From OMII01 sp947467385 (GTDB lineage: Bacteria > Bdellovibrionota_C > UBA2361 > OMII01): a DNA stretch of 64,000 bases. Made by a program: the position numbers and the translations under genes. Shown in pieces: positions 52,258 to 61,376 of this stretch (its first letter is position 1; every line of letters begins with the position of its first letter). The notes beneath the pieces are model-generated. The model had not been told where the DNA came from and did no database searches. It saw only the letters and a program-made list of their open reading frames with translations. The stretch is taken from the NCBI GenBank assembly GCA_044360075.1, contig JBIKLA010000005.1, forward strand, positions 1 through 64,000. Direction: 5' to 3'.

Positions 52258-54183
52258 ATGGGAAAGAAGTCGAGGCTCAAGGAGCAGCAGAGGCGGGAGC
52301 GAGCGGCCGTGCGCGAGGCGCAGCAAACGGCAGCAGCGGCGATCCGGTCCGTTGAGGAGCCGGCGAGGGCCCATCGAGAGAGCCTTCTCGCAAGGTATGT
52401 TCTCCCGGTGCTTGCGATCTTCGCCCTGTGTGCCGTGTACGGAATCTTCCCCATCGAATCAGAGGATATCTTCTCAAATGTTGTGACGGGGCATTACTTG
52501 TGGGAGCACGGCGGGATACCCGAGATCGATCCCTTCTCGTATACGGGCCCGCACCACTGGTTCCTCAATCGGCCGTTGCCGTCGATTGTCTTTTTCCTCG
52601 CGCACAGCTTCGGAGGGCTTCCGGGGGTTCAGCTCCTCTGCGCCGCCATACTTGGTCTGACATACTCCCTGACGTATGTCATTTGGAGCAGGCGAACAAG
52701 GATGCCACTTGTGGCGTTCGTCACGGTGATGGTCATGGTCGCGATCTCCTGCTACTGGTTTCAGGCCAGGATATACCTATTTAGCTACCTCTTTACTGCG
52801 ATCGCTCTTGCAATTATCACGTCTCCGGCGCCGCGCGTTATTCTTCTTGCTGTGCCGCTCCAGATCGCTTGGATTAATACCCACCCAAGCGCCATCTTAG
52901 GTGTCTTTTTCGCTGGGGTGTGGTGGCTCTCGCGCACCCGCGCGGCGGGAAAGGTTGAGAAGCTCCCGACGGCGATGCTAGTCGCCGTCGTCTTGAGCAA
53001 CATCGCAAGCCCGATGGGATTGGGCGCGCTTGGAAAGTTTATCGACGAGGCTTTCGGGAAACACCCCTCACGCACGAACATTCTGGAGTGGTTTTCGCCT
53101 TTCAGTGAAACCGTTTCGTCGCAGCAGCTCGCCTGGTGGTTCTATGGCACCATCATCGTTTTTGCATGGGCGGCCTACATCAACATCTTCAACGCCTCGA
53201 AGATCCGCTCTGCCAAGATACTCTTTCCGCTCTCGTGCGTCTTCTTTTTTATGGCGGTGACATCCGCCCGACATGTGCCGCTCTTTTACCTCGTGTTCTC
53301 CTGCCTCGTCATCTGCACGGCCGAGTTCGCATGGAAGGAGGGCACAGGGGCTGCAGTAGGCCTAGTTGGCCGGCACTACAAGGCAGCCGTTGCTTGCGTT
53401 GCTGTGTGCTCCGTGGCGCTTCTCTCCTGGACGTATGCCTACGGCTACCGAACGGGTGAGATGGAGCGCCGCATTAGCTTTGGCATCAGCAAGCGCAAGT
53501 TCCCCGAGCGGCCGATTGAGATTCTCAAGAACGCCCGCGTGCAGGGCAACATCTTTAGCGACTACGGCTCCGGCTCCTTCTTCCTCTACAAGATGTTTCC
53601 TGACTATAGGGTCAACATCGACAGCGCACGCCTCGATGAGGTGTACGGCGAAGAGGGGTTCCTGCACTACATGAAGATCGGCAATGACATCAATACGCTC
53701 ACAGCTGAAATCGCACAGTACGACATTCGCGCATTCATCATGCCGCTGCCGCCAAACGAGAGTGAAATCGTTGTGCCCTACCGCTTCCTGTCGAGCGACC
53801 CGGCCTGGAGACTTGCCTACTTCGATGACGCCTTTATGCTCTTCGTCCGCGCCGACGAGGCGCAAGCTCGGGCAATTCCTACGTACACGTACTTAAGCCC
53901 CCTCCCTCTGCCCGGCATCGGCCAGCTCCTTAAGACCAAGCCTGATAGCGAGGCAGGGCTGGCGGCTGACTTCGCTAAGGCGGAGACGATCTCGCCCAAG
54001 GCGCTCTCGGTGCTAGCACTCAAGATTCAGTACGAGTTGGCCCTGGGGCGGCAGGAGCAGGCAAAGGCCACGTTTGTGCGGATCGCACACTACTGCCGCG
54101 AGAACGACCCAACGAGGGAGTGCCGGCTTGTAGCGCAGCGATACTTGCGTCTTTTTCCCGCGTTTTTGGCGCAGTATCACTAG
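52258..54183 (+). CDS. Polytopic membrane protein (GT-C/glycosyltransferase-like), copy B
   Basis: 641 residues, same architecture as copy A: a MGKKSR start, a basic and helical cytoplasmic leader (KEQQRRERAAVREAQQ), about eleven helices with an acidic first loop (IESEDIFSNVVTGHYLWEHGGIPEIDPFSYTGPHHW by key residues E, D, E, H) and a soluble tail with IFSDYGSGSFFLYKMFPDYRVNIDSARLDEVYG. A further 90 residues at the end look like a TPR-type helical pair. A TTGACA-N17-TGAATT promoter (52223-52251) ends so close to the ATG that the transcript may be nearly leaderless. Confidence 0.65.
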   Translation: MGKKSRLKEQQRRERAAVREAQQTAAAAIRSVEEPARAHRESLLARYVLPVLAIFALCAVYGIFPIESEDIFSNVVTGHYLWEHGGIPEIDPFSYTGPHHWFLNRPLPSIVFFLAHSFGGLPGVQLLCAAILGLTYSLTYVIWSRRTRMPLVAFVTVMVMVAISCYWFQARIYLFSYLFTAIALAIITSPAPRVILLAVPLQIAWINTHPSAILGVFFAGVWWLSRTRAAGKVEKLPTAMLVAVVLSNIASPMGLGALGKFIDEAFGKHPSRTNILEWFSPFSETVSSQQLAWWFYGTIIVFAWAAYINIFNASKIRSAKILFPLSCVFFFMAVTSARHVPLFYLVFSCLVICTAEFAWKEGTGAAVGLVGRHYKAAVACVAVCSVALLSWTYAYGYRTGEMERRISFGISKRKFPERPIEILKNARVQGNIFSDYGSGSFFLYKMFPDYRVNIDSARLDEVYGEEGFLHYMKIGNDINTLTAEIAQYDIRAFIMPLPPNESEIVVPYRFLSSDPAWRLAYFDDAFMLFVRADEAQARAIPTYTYLSPLPLPGIGQLLKTKPDSEAGLAADFAKAETISPKALSVLALKIQYELALGRQEQAKATFVRIAHYCRENDPTRECRLVAQRYLRLFPAFLAQYH

Positions 54184-54267
54184 CCTGCCCGCGCCATTGA
54201 CGCGCCGCTAGTTACTCCCTATTTTACCTCGCTCTAACGCGCGTACGTGTGTGCCTTTGGGGGCAAG

Positions 54268-55305
54268 ATGGTTTCAACAGAGAATATTCATGTAGCGGGG
54301 TTTCAGGCCCTACCGACACCTGCGGCGGTCAAGGCAGCCGTGCCGCTGTCCGATCGGGCCGCAGCGAGCGTTGTCCGGGGCCGTGAGGCGATCGAGAAGA
54401 TCCTCGACCGTAAGGACCACCGGCGGCTCGTCATTATGGGGCCGTGCGCCGTGTACGATCCCGAAGCGGCGCTCGAATACGCCAAGCGCCTGGCGCGCCT
54501 TGCGGACGAAGTCCAGGATTCGCTGCTTGTTGTCATGCGCGTCTATTTTGAGAAGCCGCGCACAACTACCGGCTGGAAGGGGCTCATCAATGACCCGCGC
54601 CTCGACGACTCGTTCCACGTTGAGGAGGGGCTCTTCGTTGCGCGGCGGCTTCTCTTGGCGGTCGCTGAGCTCGGCTTGCCAATCGCCACTGAGGCGCTCG
54701 ACCCGATCGTGCCGCAGTACATCGGCGACCTCATATCGTGGACAGCGATCGGCGCGCGAACTGCTGAGAGCCAGACCCACCGTGAGATGGCGAGCGGCGT
54801 CTCGACACCCGTCGGGTTTAAGAATGGCACCGATGGCAACGTCGTCGTCGCCATCAACGGAATCCTCTCGGCGGCGCATCCGCACCGTTTCCTTGGCATC
54901 AACCAGGAGGGCCAGTGCTCCGTCGTACAAACGATGGGAAACCGCTTCGGGCACATCGTGCTGCGCGGAAGCCAGGAGCCGAACTACGACGCCGCCAGCG
55001 TGTCGGCAGTAGCCCGCCTCATGGAGCAGAGCTCCCTTGAGCCCAACATCATCGTTGACTGCAGCCACGGCAACTCAAGCAAGGACTATACAAGGCAGGC
55101 GGGGGTTTTTAGGGCGGTTCTCGAGCAGGTGCATGCAGGAAGCCCGGCGGTTGTTGGATGGATGCTCGAAAGCAACCTGGTCGAGGGTCGGCAGGACCTT
55201 GAGGACAAGCCGCTTCGGTTTGGCGTATCTATTACGGATGCATGCATCGGCTGGGAAGAGAGCGAGCAGCTTTTGCGCGAGGCGGCAGCTCGGCTTAAGA
55301 CCTAA
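54268..55305 (+). CDS. aroG: 3-deoxy-7-phosphoheptulonate (DAHP) synthase, class I
   Basis: First enzyme of the shikimate pathway; joins phosphoenolpyruvate and erythrose-4-phosphate. Metal and substrate residues are visible: the Cys of IMGPCAVYDPEAA, RVYFEKPRTTTGWKGLINDP, the His of DCSHGNSSKD, the Glu of GWMLESNL and the Asp of SITDACIGW. About 345 residues from the ATG at 54268, which follows a G-run; the frame is open to a GTG seven codons upstream. Feedback residues of the AroF/G/H type cannot be judged. It overlaps the convergent gene by four bases. Confidence 0.95.
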   Translation: MVSTENIHVAGFQALPTPAAVKAAVPLSDRAAASVVRGREAIEKILDRKDHRRLVIMGPCAVYDPEAALEYAKRLARLADEVQDSLLVVMRVYFEKPRTTTGWKGLINDPRLDDSFHVEEGLFVARRLLLAVAELGLPIATEALDPIVPQYIGDLISWTAIGARTAESQTHREMASGVSTPVGFKNGTDGNVVVAINGILSAAHPHRFLGINQEGQCSVVQTMGNRFGHIVLRGSQEPNYDAASVSAVARLMEQSSLEPNIIVDCSHGNSSKDYTRQAGVFRAVLEQVHAGSPAVVGWMLESNLVEGRQDLEDKPLRFGVSITDACIGWEESEQLLREAAARLKT

Positions 55306-56228
55306 CCGAGGCGGGCTTCGCCGTCGCTTGAGACGGGTTCACGGGCCGCATTGGCCAGCCGCGTGTAGACGTCCAGCAACCGCTGCCGCACGGGGATGGC
55401 AGCATCAGCGAGCCGCCGTTGCTCGGCGAGGTACTCCTGCCGGCCCTCAGGAGTTTCGATGAAAATTGGCGCAAATCCGTGAGAGGTTAAGTCATAGGGG
55501 CTAGCCCGCATGTCGATCCTGCGCGCATCGGCTGCAAGCAAAAAGGAGTCTGCAATAAGGTCACTCGGGCACCACGGCGCGATCTTGTGGGCAAACCTGT
55601 AGAGGTCCATCGTCACATGAATGCAAGCTCGCTGGTCAAAGTCCGGGGTTGCTTCTCGCGAGAGGGCGTCGCGATTAAGCGGCACGGCCTCCGGGGTAAA
55701 GAAGCGATACGCATCGTAGTGAGTGCAGCGCAGGCCGAGCGCATGCACGACCTCCTTAATCTTCGCAGGAGAAACGCGCAGCGGAACCTGGCTGTGCCGC
55801 ACAGTTTCGCAGCTGTACACCATGGCCCACTCGTGCAGCCCAAAGCACGAGAAATGCGGAGGGCGTTCGGTGATATTCGTTAAGTAGCGAATGCACCAGT
55901 CAAGATACTTGAGTCGATGCTGCGGGAAAGATGCAGCCGGAATAGTCCAGCCAGCGGGTATTCTAACCGTGGCGTCAGCCCAGTCGATCTCGGCACCCTC
56001 GCAGTCTGCAAGTACGACACCAAATCCAGGGCTCCAGCGCTCAAGATGCGCGGGACGAAACGCATAGTAGGTAAAGAGGAAGTCGTACACGGGATGAGGC
56101 ACAGCACGAGACGACCGAGCGACGCGGTCCGATGTGTACACCCGCACACGCTCGATGTGGCGTTCCCGCTGCTCGCGCCACTCCGCGGCCGGAACAGGTA
56201 TGATGCTACTGCCAGAAGATGAATACAT
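55302..56228 (-). CDS. Conserved hypothetical protein
   Basis: 308 residues, soluble. Conserved-looking parts are HPVYDFLFTYYAFRPAHLERWSPGFGVVL, SCFGLHEWAMVYS, THYDAYRFFTPEAVPLNR and ACIHVTMDLYRFAHKIAPW. I know this family from actinobacterial genomes, where it is often labelled 3-methyladenine DNA glycosylase, a name without evidence visible in the sequence: I see no helix-hairpin-helix or Alk-type site. The His/Asp-rich boxes could bind a metal. Function unassigned. Confidence 0.7.
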   Translation of the reverse strand: MYSSSGSSIIPVPAAEWREQRERHIERVRVYTSDRVARSSRAVPHPVYDFLFTYYAFRPAHLERWSPGFGVVLADCEGAEIDWADATVRIPAGWTIPAASFPQHRLKYLDWCIRYLTNITERPPHFSCFGLHEWAMVYSCETVRHSQVPLRVSPAKIKEVVHALGLRCTHYDAYRFFTPEAVPLNRDALSREATPDFDQRACIHVTMDLYRFAHKIAPWCPSDLIADSFLLAADARRIDMRASPYDLTSHGFAPIFIETPEGRQEYLAEQRRLADAAIPVRQRLLDVYTRLANAAREPVSSDGEARLG

Positions 56229-56302
56229 AACTCGCTCGCTTGTTGGCGGACGGCTCCCAATCGCGCCGCTGCTCCCGGCTATTGGTACGGCTGCTGGAAA
56301 GT

Positions 56303-57475
56303 TTACCCATTGCCGACGACCCGAAGCGAGCCCCCCAGCTGTGTGTCGGGAACTCGAGGGGCTTTTTGAAGAACGTTGAAGCTGCTGTCTCGCAGCACCG
56401 GCTCAAATCCTGCCTGCTGGATGTGCAGCTCAAGCTCCTCGGGACTCATAAACCACTTTGAGGCCGTTGGGGCGCCGGCCTGAGACACGACATTCTCCTC
56501 CATCATCGTGCTTCCGATGTCATCGCAGCCGCTGTGGAGGCCGATCTCGGCGACGTCTGCCCCGCACGTTGGCCAGCTCGACTGGTGGTGCTGGATGTTG
56601 TCGAGGACGATACGGCTCAATGCTACATTACGGAGGTACTCAGCGGCGCCAGCACCGTAGCGTGCAGCGTGCCGGCTGCGCCCAAGCGACGTGCGTTCGT
56701 TGAACTGATGGGTCCAGGAGATAAAGAGGTTAAAGCCAGCATAGCCGGCTGCGCAGGAGCGGTCCTGAAGGTCGCGCAGGCGCAAGAGGTGATCAATGCG
56801 GTGCTCCATCGTCTCGCCGAATCCGATCACCATCGTTGCTGTCGTGACGAGCCCAAGCGACTGGGCTTGACCCATGATCTCAAGCCATCGACCTGCCGAG
56901 ATCTTCTTGGGGCTGATGCGGCGGCGAACCTCGTCATCAAGGATCTCTCCGCCACCGCCAGGAAGTCCGTACAAGCCGGCCGCCTTAAGATCTTTCAAGA
57001 CCTCAAGCGAGCTCTTGCCGGAGACGCGGGTCATCTGGTGTACCTCGGAGGGCGAGAAGGCGTTGAGTTGGAGCGAAAAGCTTGAAGAGAGCCACTCGAT
57101 AAGTCCTATGTAGAAGGAATACGGGAGCTCGTCGTTGTGGCCTCCCTGAAGGAGGATGCGGCTCGCGCCGAGCGCAACTGCCTCCCTCACTTTTTCAGCA
57201 ATGGTATCGCGCGAGAGCACGTATGCCTCAGGGTCCTTGGGATCGTGGCGATAGAACGCGCAGAATGAGCAGTCTGAGTTGCAGACGTTCGTGTAGTTTA
57301 TGTTTCGGTCGATAAGGTAGGTGACCGAGGGGGCGGGGTTGTGCTTGAACCGGACTCCCTGAGCGAGGCCCGCTAGTTCACCGAACCCAAGGCATTGCCA
57401 CAGCTCGAGCGCCTCTGAACGGCTCATTCGCTCACCCGCGCGCACTTTTTCTAAGAGCCCTGCGTTTCTCTTCAT
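56303..57475 (-). CDS. mqnC: Cyclic dehypoxanthinyl futalosine synthase (radical SAM)
   Basis: Third enzyme of the futalosine route to menaquinone; the cyclisation is done with a 5'-deoxyadenosyl radical. The [4Fe-4S] cysteines are C65, C69 and C72 in YTNVCNSDCSFCAF, and the surrounding DRNINYTN, ILLQGGHN, AFSPSEVHQM, GLYGLPGGGGEIL and TTATMVIGFGETMEHRIDHL blocks match MqnC better than CofH or MqnE. 390 residues. mqnA, B, D and E are not in the window. Confidence 0.9.
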   Translation of the reverse strand: MKRNAGLLEKVRAGERMSRSEALELWQCLGFGELAGLAQGVRFKHNPAPSVTYLIDRNINYTNVCNSDCSFCAFYRHDPKDPEAYVLSRDTIAEKVREAVALGASRILLQGGHNDELPYSFYIGLIEWLSSSFSLQLNAFSPSEVHQMTRVSGKSSLEVLKDLKAAGLYGLPGGGGEILDDEVRRRISPKKISAGRWLEIMGQAQSLGLVTTATMVIGFGETMEHRIDHLLRLRDLQDRSCAAGYAGFNLFISWTHQFNERTSLGRSRHAARYGAGAAEYLRNVALSRIVLDNIQHHQSSWPTCGADVAEIGLHSGCDDIGSTMMEENVVSQAGAPTASKWFMSPEELELHIQQAGFEPVLRDSSFNVLQKAPRVPDTQLGGSLRVVGNG

Positions 57476-57680
57476 ACGCTCATTCTCGGTTATTTTGAAA
57501 AAAATCTAAAGCAAACAAGCGGCTCAAAAGGCGCATTGAACGGGCAACTTAGGGGCTTATAATCATCAGCCGGTCGCCTGAGAGTCACGCGATGCCAGCC
57601 CAGCATTTAGGTTGCCGGGCCTGTCTTGGCCGTGGGACACTCAGGGTACACATTTTTGCACCGGCGTTCACAGCACACGC

Positions 57681-59168
57681 ATGTCCACTCTCAACCTTTA
57701 CCTCGGCATCGATCAGGGCTCCAGCTCAACCAAGGGTGTCCTGCTAGATGAGCAGGGCGTAGTGCACCACGAGCTGTATGCTGCCGTACCTGAACGGGTC
57801 GAGGATGACCGCAAAGTGGAGCAGGACCCAGAGGGGCTCCTTGACTCAGTCGTCGATGTATTTCGCCGCGCGAAGGCATGGGCGGCGTCTCAAGCGGTAG
57901 TGGTCGCAGGGGTGGGCCTGGCCGTGCAGAGATCGGGGGTGCTTGCGTGGAACTCAACGGACGGCCGTATCCGGCACCGCATGATGACGTGGGCCGACAC
58001 GCGGACCCTGCCCATAATCCAAAACTTCGGCCGAGGCGTGGAGCGCCTCTCGCTTAAGACCGGCCTTCCGACGATAGCGAACTTCGCCGCCGGCAAGATC
58101 CACCAGCTCCAGCGCCAGTTTCTTGAGCCAACGATCCTAGTTGGCACGCTCGACACGTTTTTGCTGCACCGCCTAAGCGGCAAGAAAGTCTTCGTGACAG
58201 AGGACTCCATGGCTGCCAGGACGATGCTCTATGCGCTTGCCGAGCGGGGCTGGAGCGCAGAGCTGTGCAGGGAGTTCGGGGTTGACTTAGGCAGGCTTGC
58301 GCCCATTTCGGCCTCGCTGTCTCACCACACAGACTACGACGGCACGCCGATACTCGCGCTGCTTGGCGACCAGCAGGCGGCGCTGATCGGACGGATGGGC
58401 CCATCCCGTCGAGGGCTCCTTAACCTGGGCACCATCGCCTCGCTTGTCAAAGATACCGGTGCCGAGCCGGTTCAGAAGACGGGCCTTATGACGAGTGTTC
58501 TTCTCTCTCGGGAGCTTCCAGAGGGCGGCGGCAGAGATCTGCGATTCATCGTTGAAGCCACCTCGCCGGTAACCGGGACCGTGCTCCTTGAGCCCTTGCG
58601 GCGGGCTTGGTGCAAAAGCTCCGAGGAGCTTAACGCCATGTGCGAAAGCTCGTTTTTAGCAGCGCCCGAGGGCCGTGCGATCGGCTACTTCGTCAATCAC
58701 CGCGCGGCGTCCGCGACCCAGACCGAAAGCCTCCCCAATGTGCTGGTGTGTCGAGAGGGCGCCACTGAGGCAGACCGCGCCCGCGCCGTAGTTGAGAACG
58801 TGGGCAACATCATCGTGCGAATGATTGAAGAGTTCATGGACAAGAAGCTTCTTGGCGAGACATCCCCACCTGAGGTGGACGTTGCCGGGGGCGGCTCTGA
58901 GATTGATTACCTGCTCCAATACATCGCCGACGTCTCAGGCGTAACTCTTCACCGGCGCGGCGCGCGTGAAGCCGGTGCGCGGGGAGCGGCGCTGTGCGCT
59001 ATGATGCAGGCCAAGACCGTAAACGACCCAGTGAGCTTCAACGGCGAGCCGGACGAAAAAGCCTATCGCTGCGAGCGCTTCGAGCGCCGCAAGCGCTACC
59101 AGATGTGGCTGAGGCTTGAGCAGGACACGATGAGCGGCACGCTGCCGCCACAGGCGGAAAAGTCGTAG
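57681..59168 (+). CDS. FGGY-family carbohydrate kinase, glycerol-kinase-like
   Basis: ATP-dependent sugar or polyol kinase of about 495 residues from the ATG at 57681 (MSTLNLYLGIDQGSSSTKG); the open frame extends 23 codons upstream with no ribosome binding site. Both halves of the actin-like fold are visible: GIDQGSSSTKGVLLD, VEQDPEGLLDSV, GVGLAVQRSG, LLGDQQAALIG and VAGGGSEIDYLLQYIAD. The residues that define true glycerol kinases (NQRET-type) are changed to AVQRSG, so the substrate is open. Confidence 0.85.
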   Translation: MSTLNLYLGIDQGSSSTKGVLLDEQGVVHHELYAAVPERVEDDRKVEQDPEGLLDSVVDVFRRAKAWAASQAVVVAGVGLAVQRSGVLAWNSTDGRIRHRMMTWADTRTLPIIQNFGRGVERLSLKTGLPTIANFAAGKIHQLQRQFLEPTILVGTLDTFLLHRLSGKKVFVTEDSMAARTMLYALAERGWSAELCREFGVDLGRLAPISASLSHHTDYDGTPILALLGDQQAALIGRMGPSRRGLLNLGTIASLVKDTGAEPVQKTGLMTSVLLSRELPEGGGRDLRFIVEATSPVTGTVLLEPLRRAWCKSSEELNAMCESSFLAAPEGRAIGYFVNHRAASATQTESLPNVLVCREGATEADRARAVVENVGNIIVRMIEEFMDKKLLGETSPPEVDVAGGGSEIDYLLQYIADVSGVTLHRRGAREAGARGAALCAMMQAKTVNDPVSFNGEPDEKAYRCERFERRKRYQMWLRLEQDTMSGTLPPQAEKS

Positions 59169-59187
59169 GCTGTACATCCCAGTAAGC

Positions 59188-60261
59188 CTAGGCTCCACCA
59201 GCGAGCGAGCCGCACGATGCCTTGATGTCCGCACCACCTGAGTAGCGGCGGGCAACGGGCTGCTTCAGGTACGTCGACAGCGCATCACGAAATGCCCGAA
59301 GCTCTTCTGTGCTGGGCGGCTCATATCGCCCTGAGTGGTCCGTGACATCGATAAGATCCAGCCGAACGGGCGTGTCCCCTATAAGGTCTGACAGAGCCCG
59401 CGCATCATCTTCGCTGACATTTTCGCCGCGAATGCAGACGTATGAGAGGTTGACGCGGTCTCTCCGCGTCAGGGCGTGCTTGCGGGCGGCTTCCATGACG
59501 GTTGCAATGGGAGTGCGGGCAGCAACGGGGACAAGCCGGCGGCGCTTTTCGTCCGTCGCAGCGCCGAGGCTAATAGAAAGGCGAAAGGGGAGCTTCATGG
59601 AAGTGAAGCGCTCGATCTCTTCGACCAGGCCGACAGTGCTAATCGTTATGGCCTTGCCCGATATGGCATTTTCTACAGGGAAGTGAAGCCAGGACGCCGC
59701 CGTGATGACATTGGTAAAGTTCAGAAAGGGCTCGCCCATCCCCATAAACACAGCCCCGGTGACGCGGCGCCCACTAGCCCTGACAAGCTTTCGCGCCTGG
59801 ATGAACTGGTCAAGGATCTCCCACGAGCTTAAGTTTCTGCGCGTTGGCATGCGGGCCGTTGCGCAGAAGGTGCACCCCATAACGCAGCCCACCTGCGAGG
59901 AGAGGCACAGCGAGACGGAGCCCTCTTTCTGGAGCGGAATAATGACCGTCTCGATCTTCATCCCATCCGAGGTCGTAAAGAGGAGCTTTTCGAAGCCGTC
60001 TTTTTGAGAGCGCAGGTGGCTTGTGAGTAGTAGCGCTGGAAGGTCGGCAACGAGATGAGAGAAGCGCTTTGCGATGTGACTCTCAGACATTACGGGGAGA
60101 GCTCTGTATTCGCCCCGCCCGATGACGGCCCCAGCCCAGCGCCGCACGGTCTCCTCGGACATGCCGGCCTGCGCGCCAAGCGCAAAGAGGTCCGCCGGCA
60201 GCATCGAGCGCGGATCAATAGGGGAGGGCACGTTTGGCGGGCCGGGAAACTTCGGTTCCAT
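59188..60261 (-). CDS. rlmN: 23S rRNA (adenine-C2)-methyltransferase RlmN
   Basis: Radical SAM enzyme that methylates A2503 of 23S rRNA and A37 of some tRNAs. From the ATG at 60261 (MEPKFPGPPNVP) the protein has 357 residues, and the cluster cysteines fall at 126, 130 and 133 (VGCVMGCTFCATARM), nearly the E. coli numbers. The methyl-carrying Cys is at about 350 (ADIKASCGSL) and a Cys at 119 matches the second catalytic position. The frame is open to 60513 but would then overlap the divergent gene at 60340. Confidence 0.93.
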   Translation of the reverse strand: MEPKFPGPPNVPSPIDPRSMLPADLFALGAQAGMSEETVRRWAGAVIGRGEYRALPVMSESHIAKRFSHLVADLPALLLTSHLRSQKDGFEKLLFTTSDGMKIETVIIPLQKEGSVSLCLSSQVGCVMGCTFCATARMPTRRNLSSWEILDQFIQARKLVRASGRRVTGAVFMGMGEPFLNFTNVITAASWLHFPVENAISGKAITISTVGLVEEIERFTSMKLPFRLSISLGAATDEKRRRLVPVAARTPIATVMEAARKHALTRRDRVNLSYVCIRGENVSEDDARALSDLIGDTPVRLDLIDVTDHSGRYEPPSTEELRAFRDALSTYLKQPVARRYSGGADIKASCGSLAGGA

Positions 60262-60339
60262 AACGAAAACTACTTGCGGACTGTAGCATTTCGGTACGAA
60301 AACTCCATGAGAGCCCCCCATCTTCCGTAAAGGACCGAC

Positions 60340-60714
60340 ATGACAAGTGAACTCGTCACGCGCAACATCGTAGCCCATTATAGCGAGGACTCTTCCAAGG
60401 GAACCCTGGAGTCGGTTCACTTCCGTGAGAAGGCAAGGCTCATGAGGTCGCTCAAGACGGCCGGCATCTGCCTGAGTGTTGCGTGCGTATGCGTGTGCAT
60501 CCCAGGCGCACACTTCGTGCTAGTCCCGCTCATGCTGCTTATCTCACCCTTCATCATCTACAGGACGCACAGCCAGAAGACCAAGATTCTTAGGGCTGAG
60601 ATCGCCTGCCCCAAGTGCCAAAAGGAACTTGCGGTTCTCTCGTCTCAAGAGAAGTTCCCGCTCTTCGAGAACTGCGGCTCATGCCATCGGGAGATACGGA
60701 TCGAGGCGGCATAG
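60340..60714 (+). CDS. Small membrane protein with zinc ribbon
   Basis: 124 residues. A hydrophilic N-terminus (about 1-38) is followed by two close membrane helices (about 40-75, GICLSVACVCVCIPGAHFVLVPLMLLISPFIIY in outline) and a cytoplasmic zinc-ribbon-like domain with CPKC (about 90-93) and CGSC (about 112-115). No family name known to me. It ends 125 bases before the Hsp20 start. Confidence 0.65.
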   Translation: MTSELVTRNIVAHYSEDSSKGTLESVHFREKARLMRSLKTAGICLSVACVCVCIPGAHFVLVPLMLLISPFIIYRTHSQKTKILRAEIACPKCQKELAVLSSQEKFPLFENCGSCHREIRIEAA

Positions 60715-60839
60715 TCAGCACCTGAGCCCGGCGTGCCATGGGCTGTCACGTATCATCCCCAGTTCCGCAGCCCGTCTCTAGCCTTTGGGCCGCACACAAT
60801 GCGGGGCGATGCTCCGCTTTTACTTTGAGGAGAAGAATT

Positions 60840-61376
60840 ATGTCATTGTTACGAAGCGAATATCCGATCCAAGCCCGTCCCCGCCTCTTTGGTGAGGATA
60901 TCTTTCCGGTGCCGCGCCTGTTCCAGCGCGCGATTGACCAGATGATGGAGGATTTCTGGGAGCGCCCGGCCGTTGCCGCCCGCACGGCTTTTACGCCGCG
61001 CGTTGACGTGTACGAGGACGACAAGCAGCTCCGGGTTGTTGCTGAGCTGCCTGGCCTCAAGGAGAGCGATGTCGAGATCATGTTCGAGCCGGGCTGGATA
61101 ACGCTGCGCGGCGAGAAGAAGGAGGAGGAGCGTCGTGAGCTCGGTCGGGGCCGCGGCCGCATGGAGGAGTGCCGGTACGGCTCGTTCGAGCGCAGCATCG
61201 CGCTTCAGAGTGAGATCGAAGAGAGCCAGATTCAGGCAAACTTCGATCGTGGGCTCCTTACGGTGACCCTTCCCAAGAGCGCTGAGGTAAGGGCGCAGGC
61301 TCGCAAGATCCCGGTCAAGCTGGGAGCCCCTCCGCGGCTTGAGCAGGGGGAGCGCGGTGCGTCGGCGACGCATTAA
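60840..61376 (+). CDS. Small heat-shock protein (Hsp20/alpha-crystallin)
   Basis: ATP-independent chaperone that holds unfolding proteins. The alpha-crystallin domain (about 50-150) is clear: FTPRVDVYEDDKQLRVVAELPGLKESDVEIMFEPGWITLRGEKKEE in outline and a C-terminal FDRGLLTVTLPKS. The usual I-x-I anchor is replaced by KIPVKL. 178 residues from the ATG at 60840, which has GAGGAG just upstream; the frame upstream of it has no coding look. Overlaps the end of the AI-2E gene by four bases. Confidence 0.9.
   Translation: MSLLRSEYPIQARPRLFGEDIFPVPRLFQRAIDQMMEDFWERPAVAARTAFTPRVDVYEDDKQLRVVAELPGLKESDVEIMFEPGWITLRGEKKEEERRELGRGRGRMEECRYGSFERSIALQSEIEESQIQANFDRGLLTVTLPKSAEVRAQARKIPVKLGAPPRLEQGERGASATH

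Noticed and set aside
55302..56228. Label as 3-methyladenine DNA glycosylase
   Set aside because: The name is widespread for this family but no DNA glycosylase motif is visible, so I left it as unknown.
60261..60513. Longer N-terminus for rlmN
   Set aside because: It would overlap the divergent gene at 60340. The cysteine positions agree with E. coli RlmN only from the ATG at 60261.
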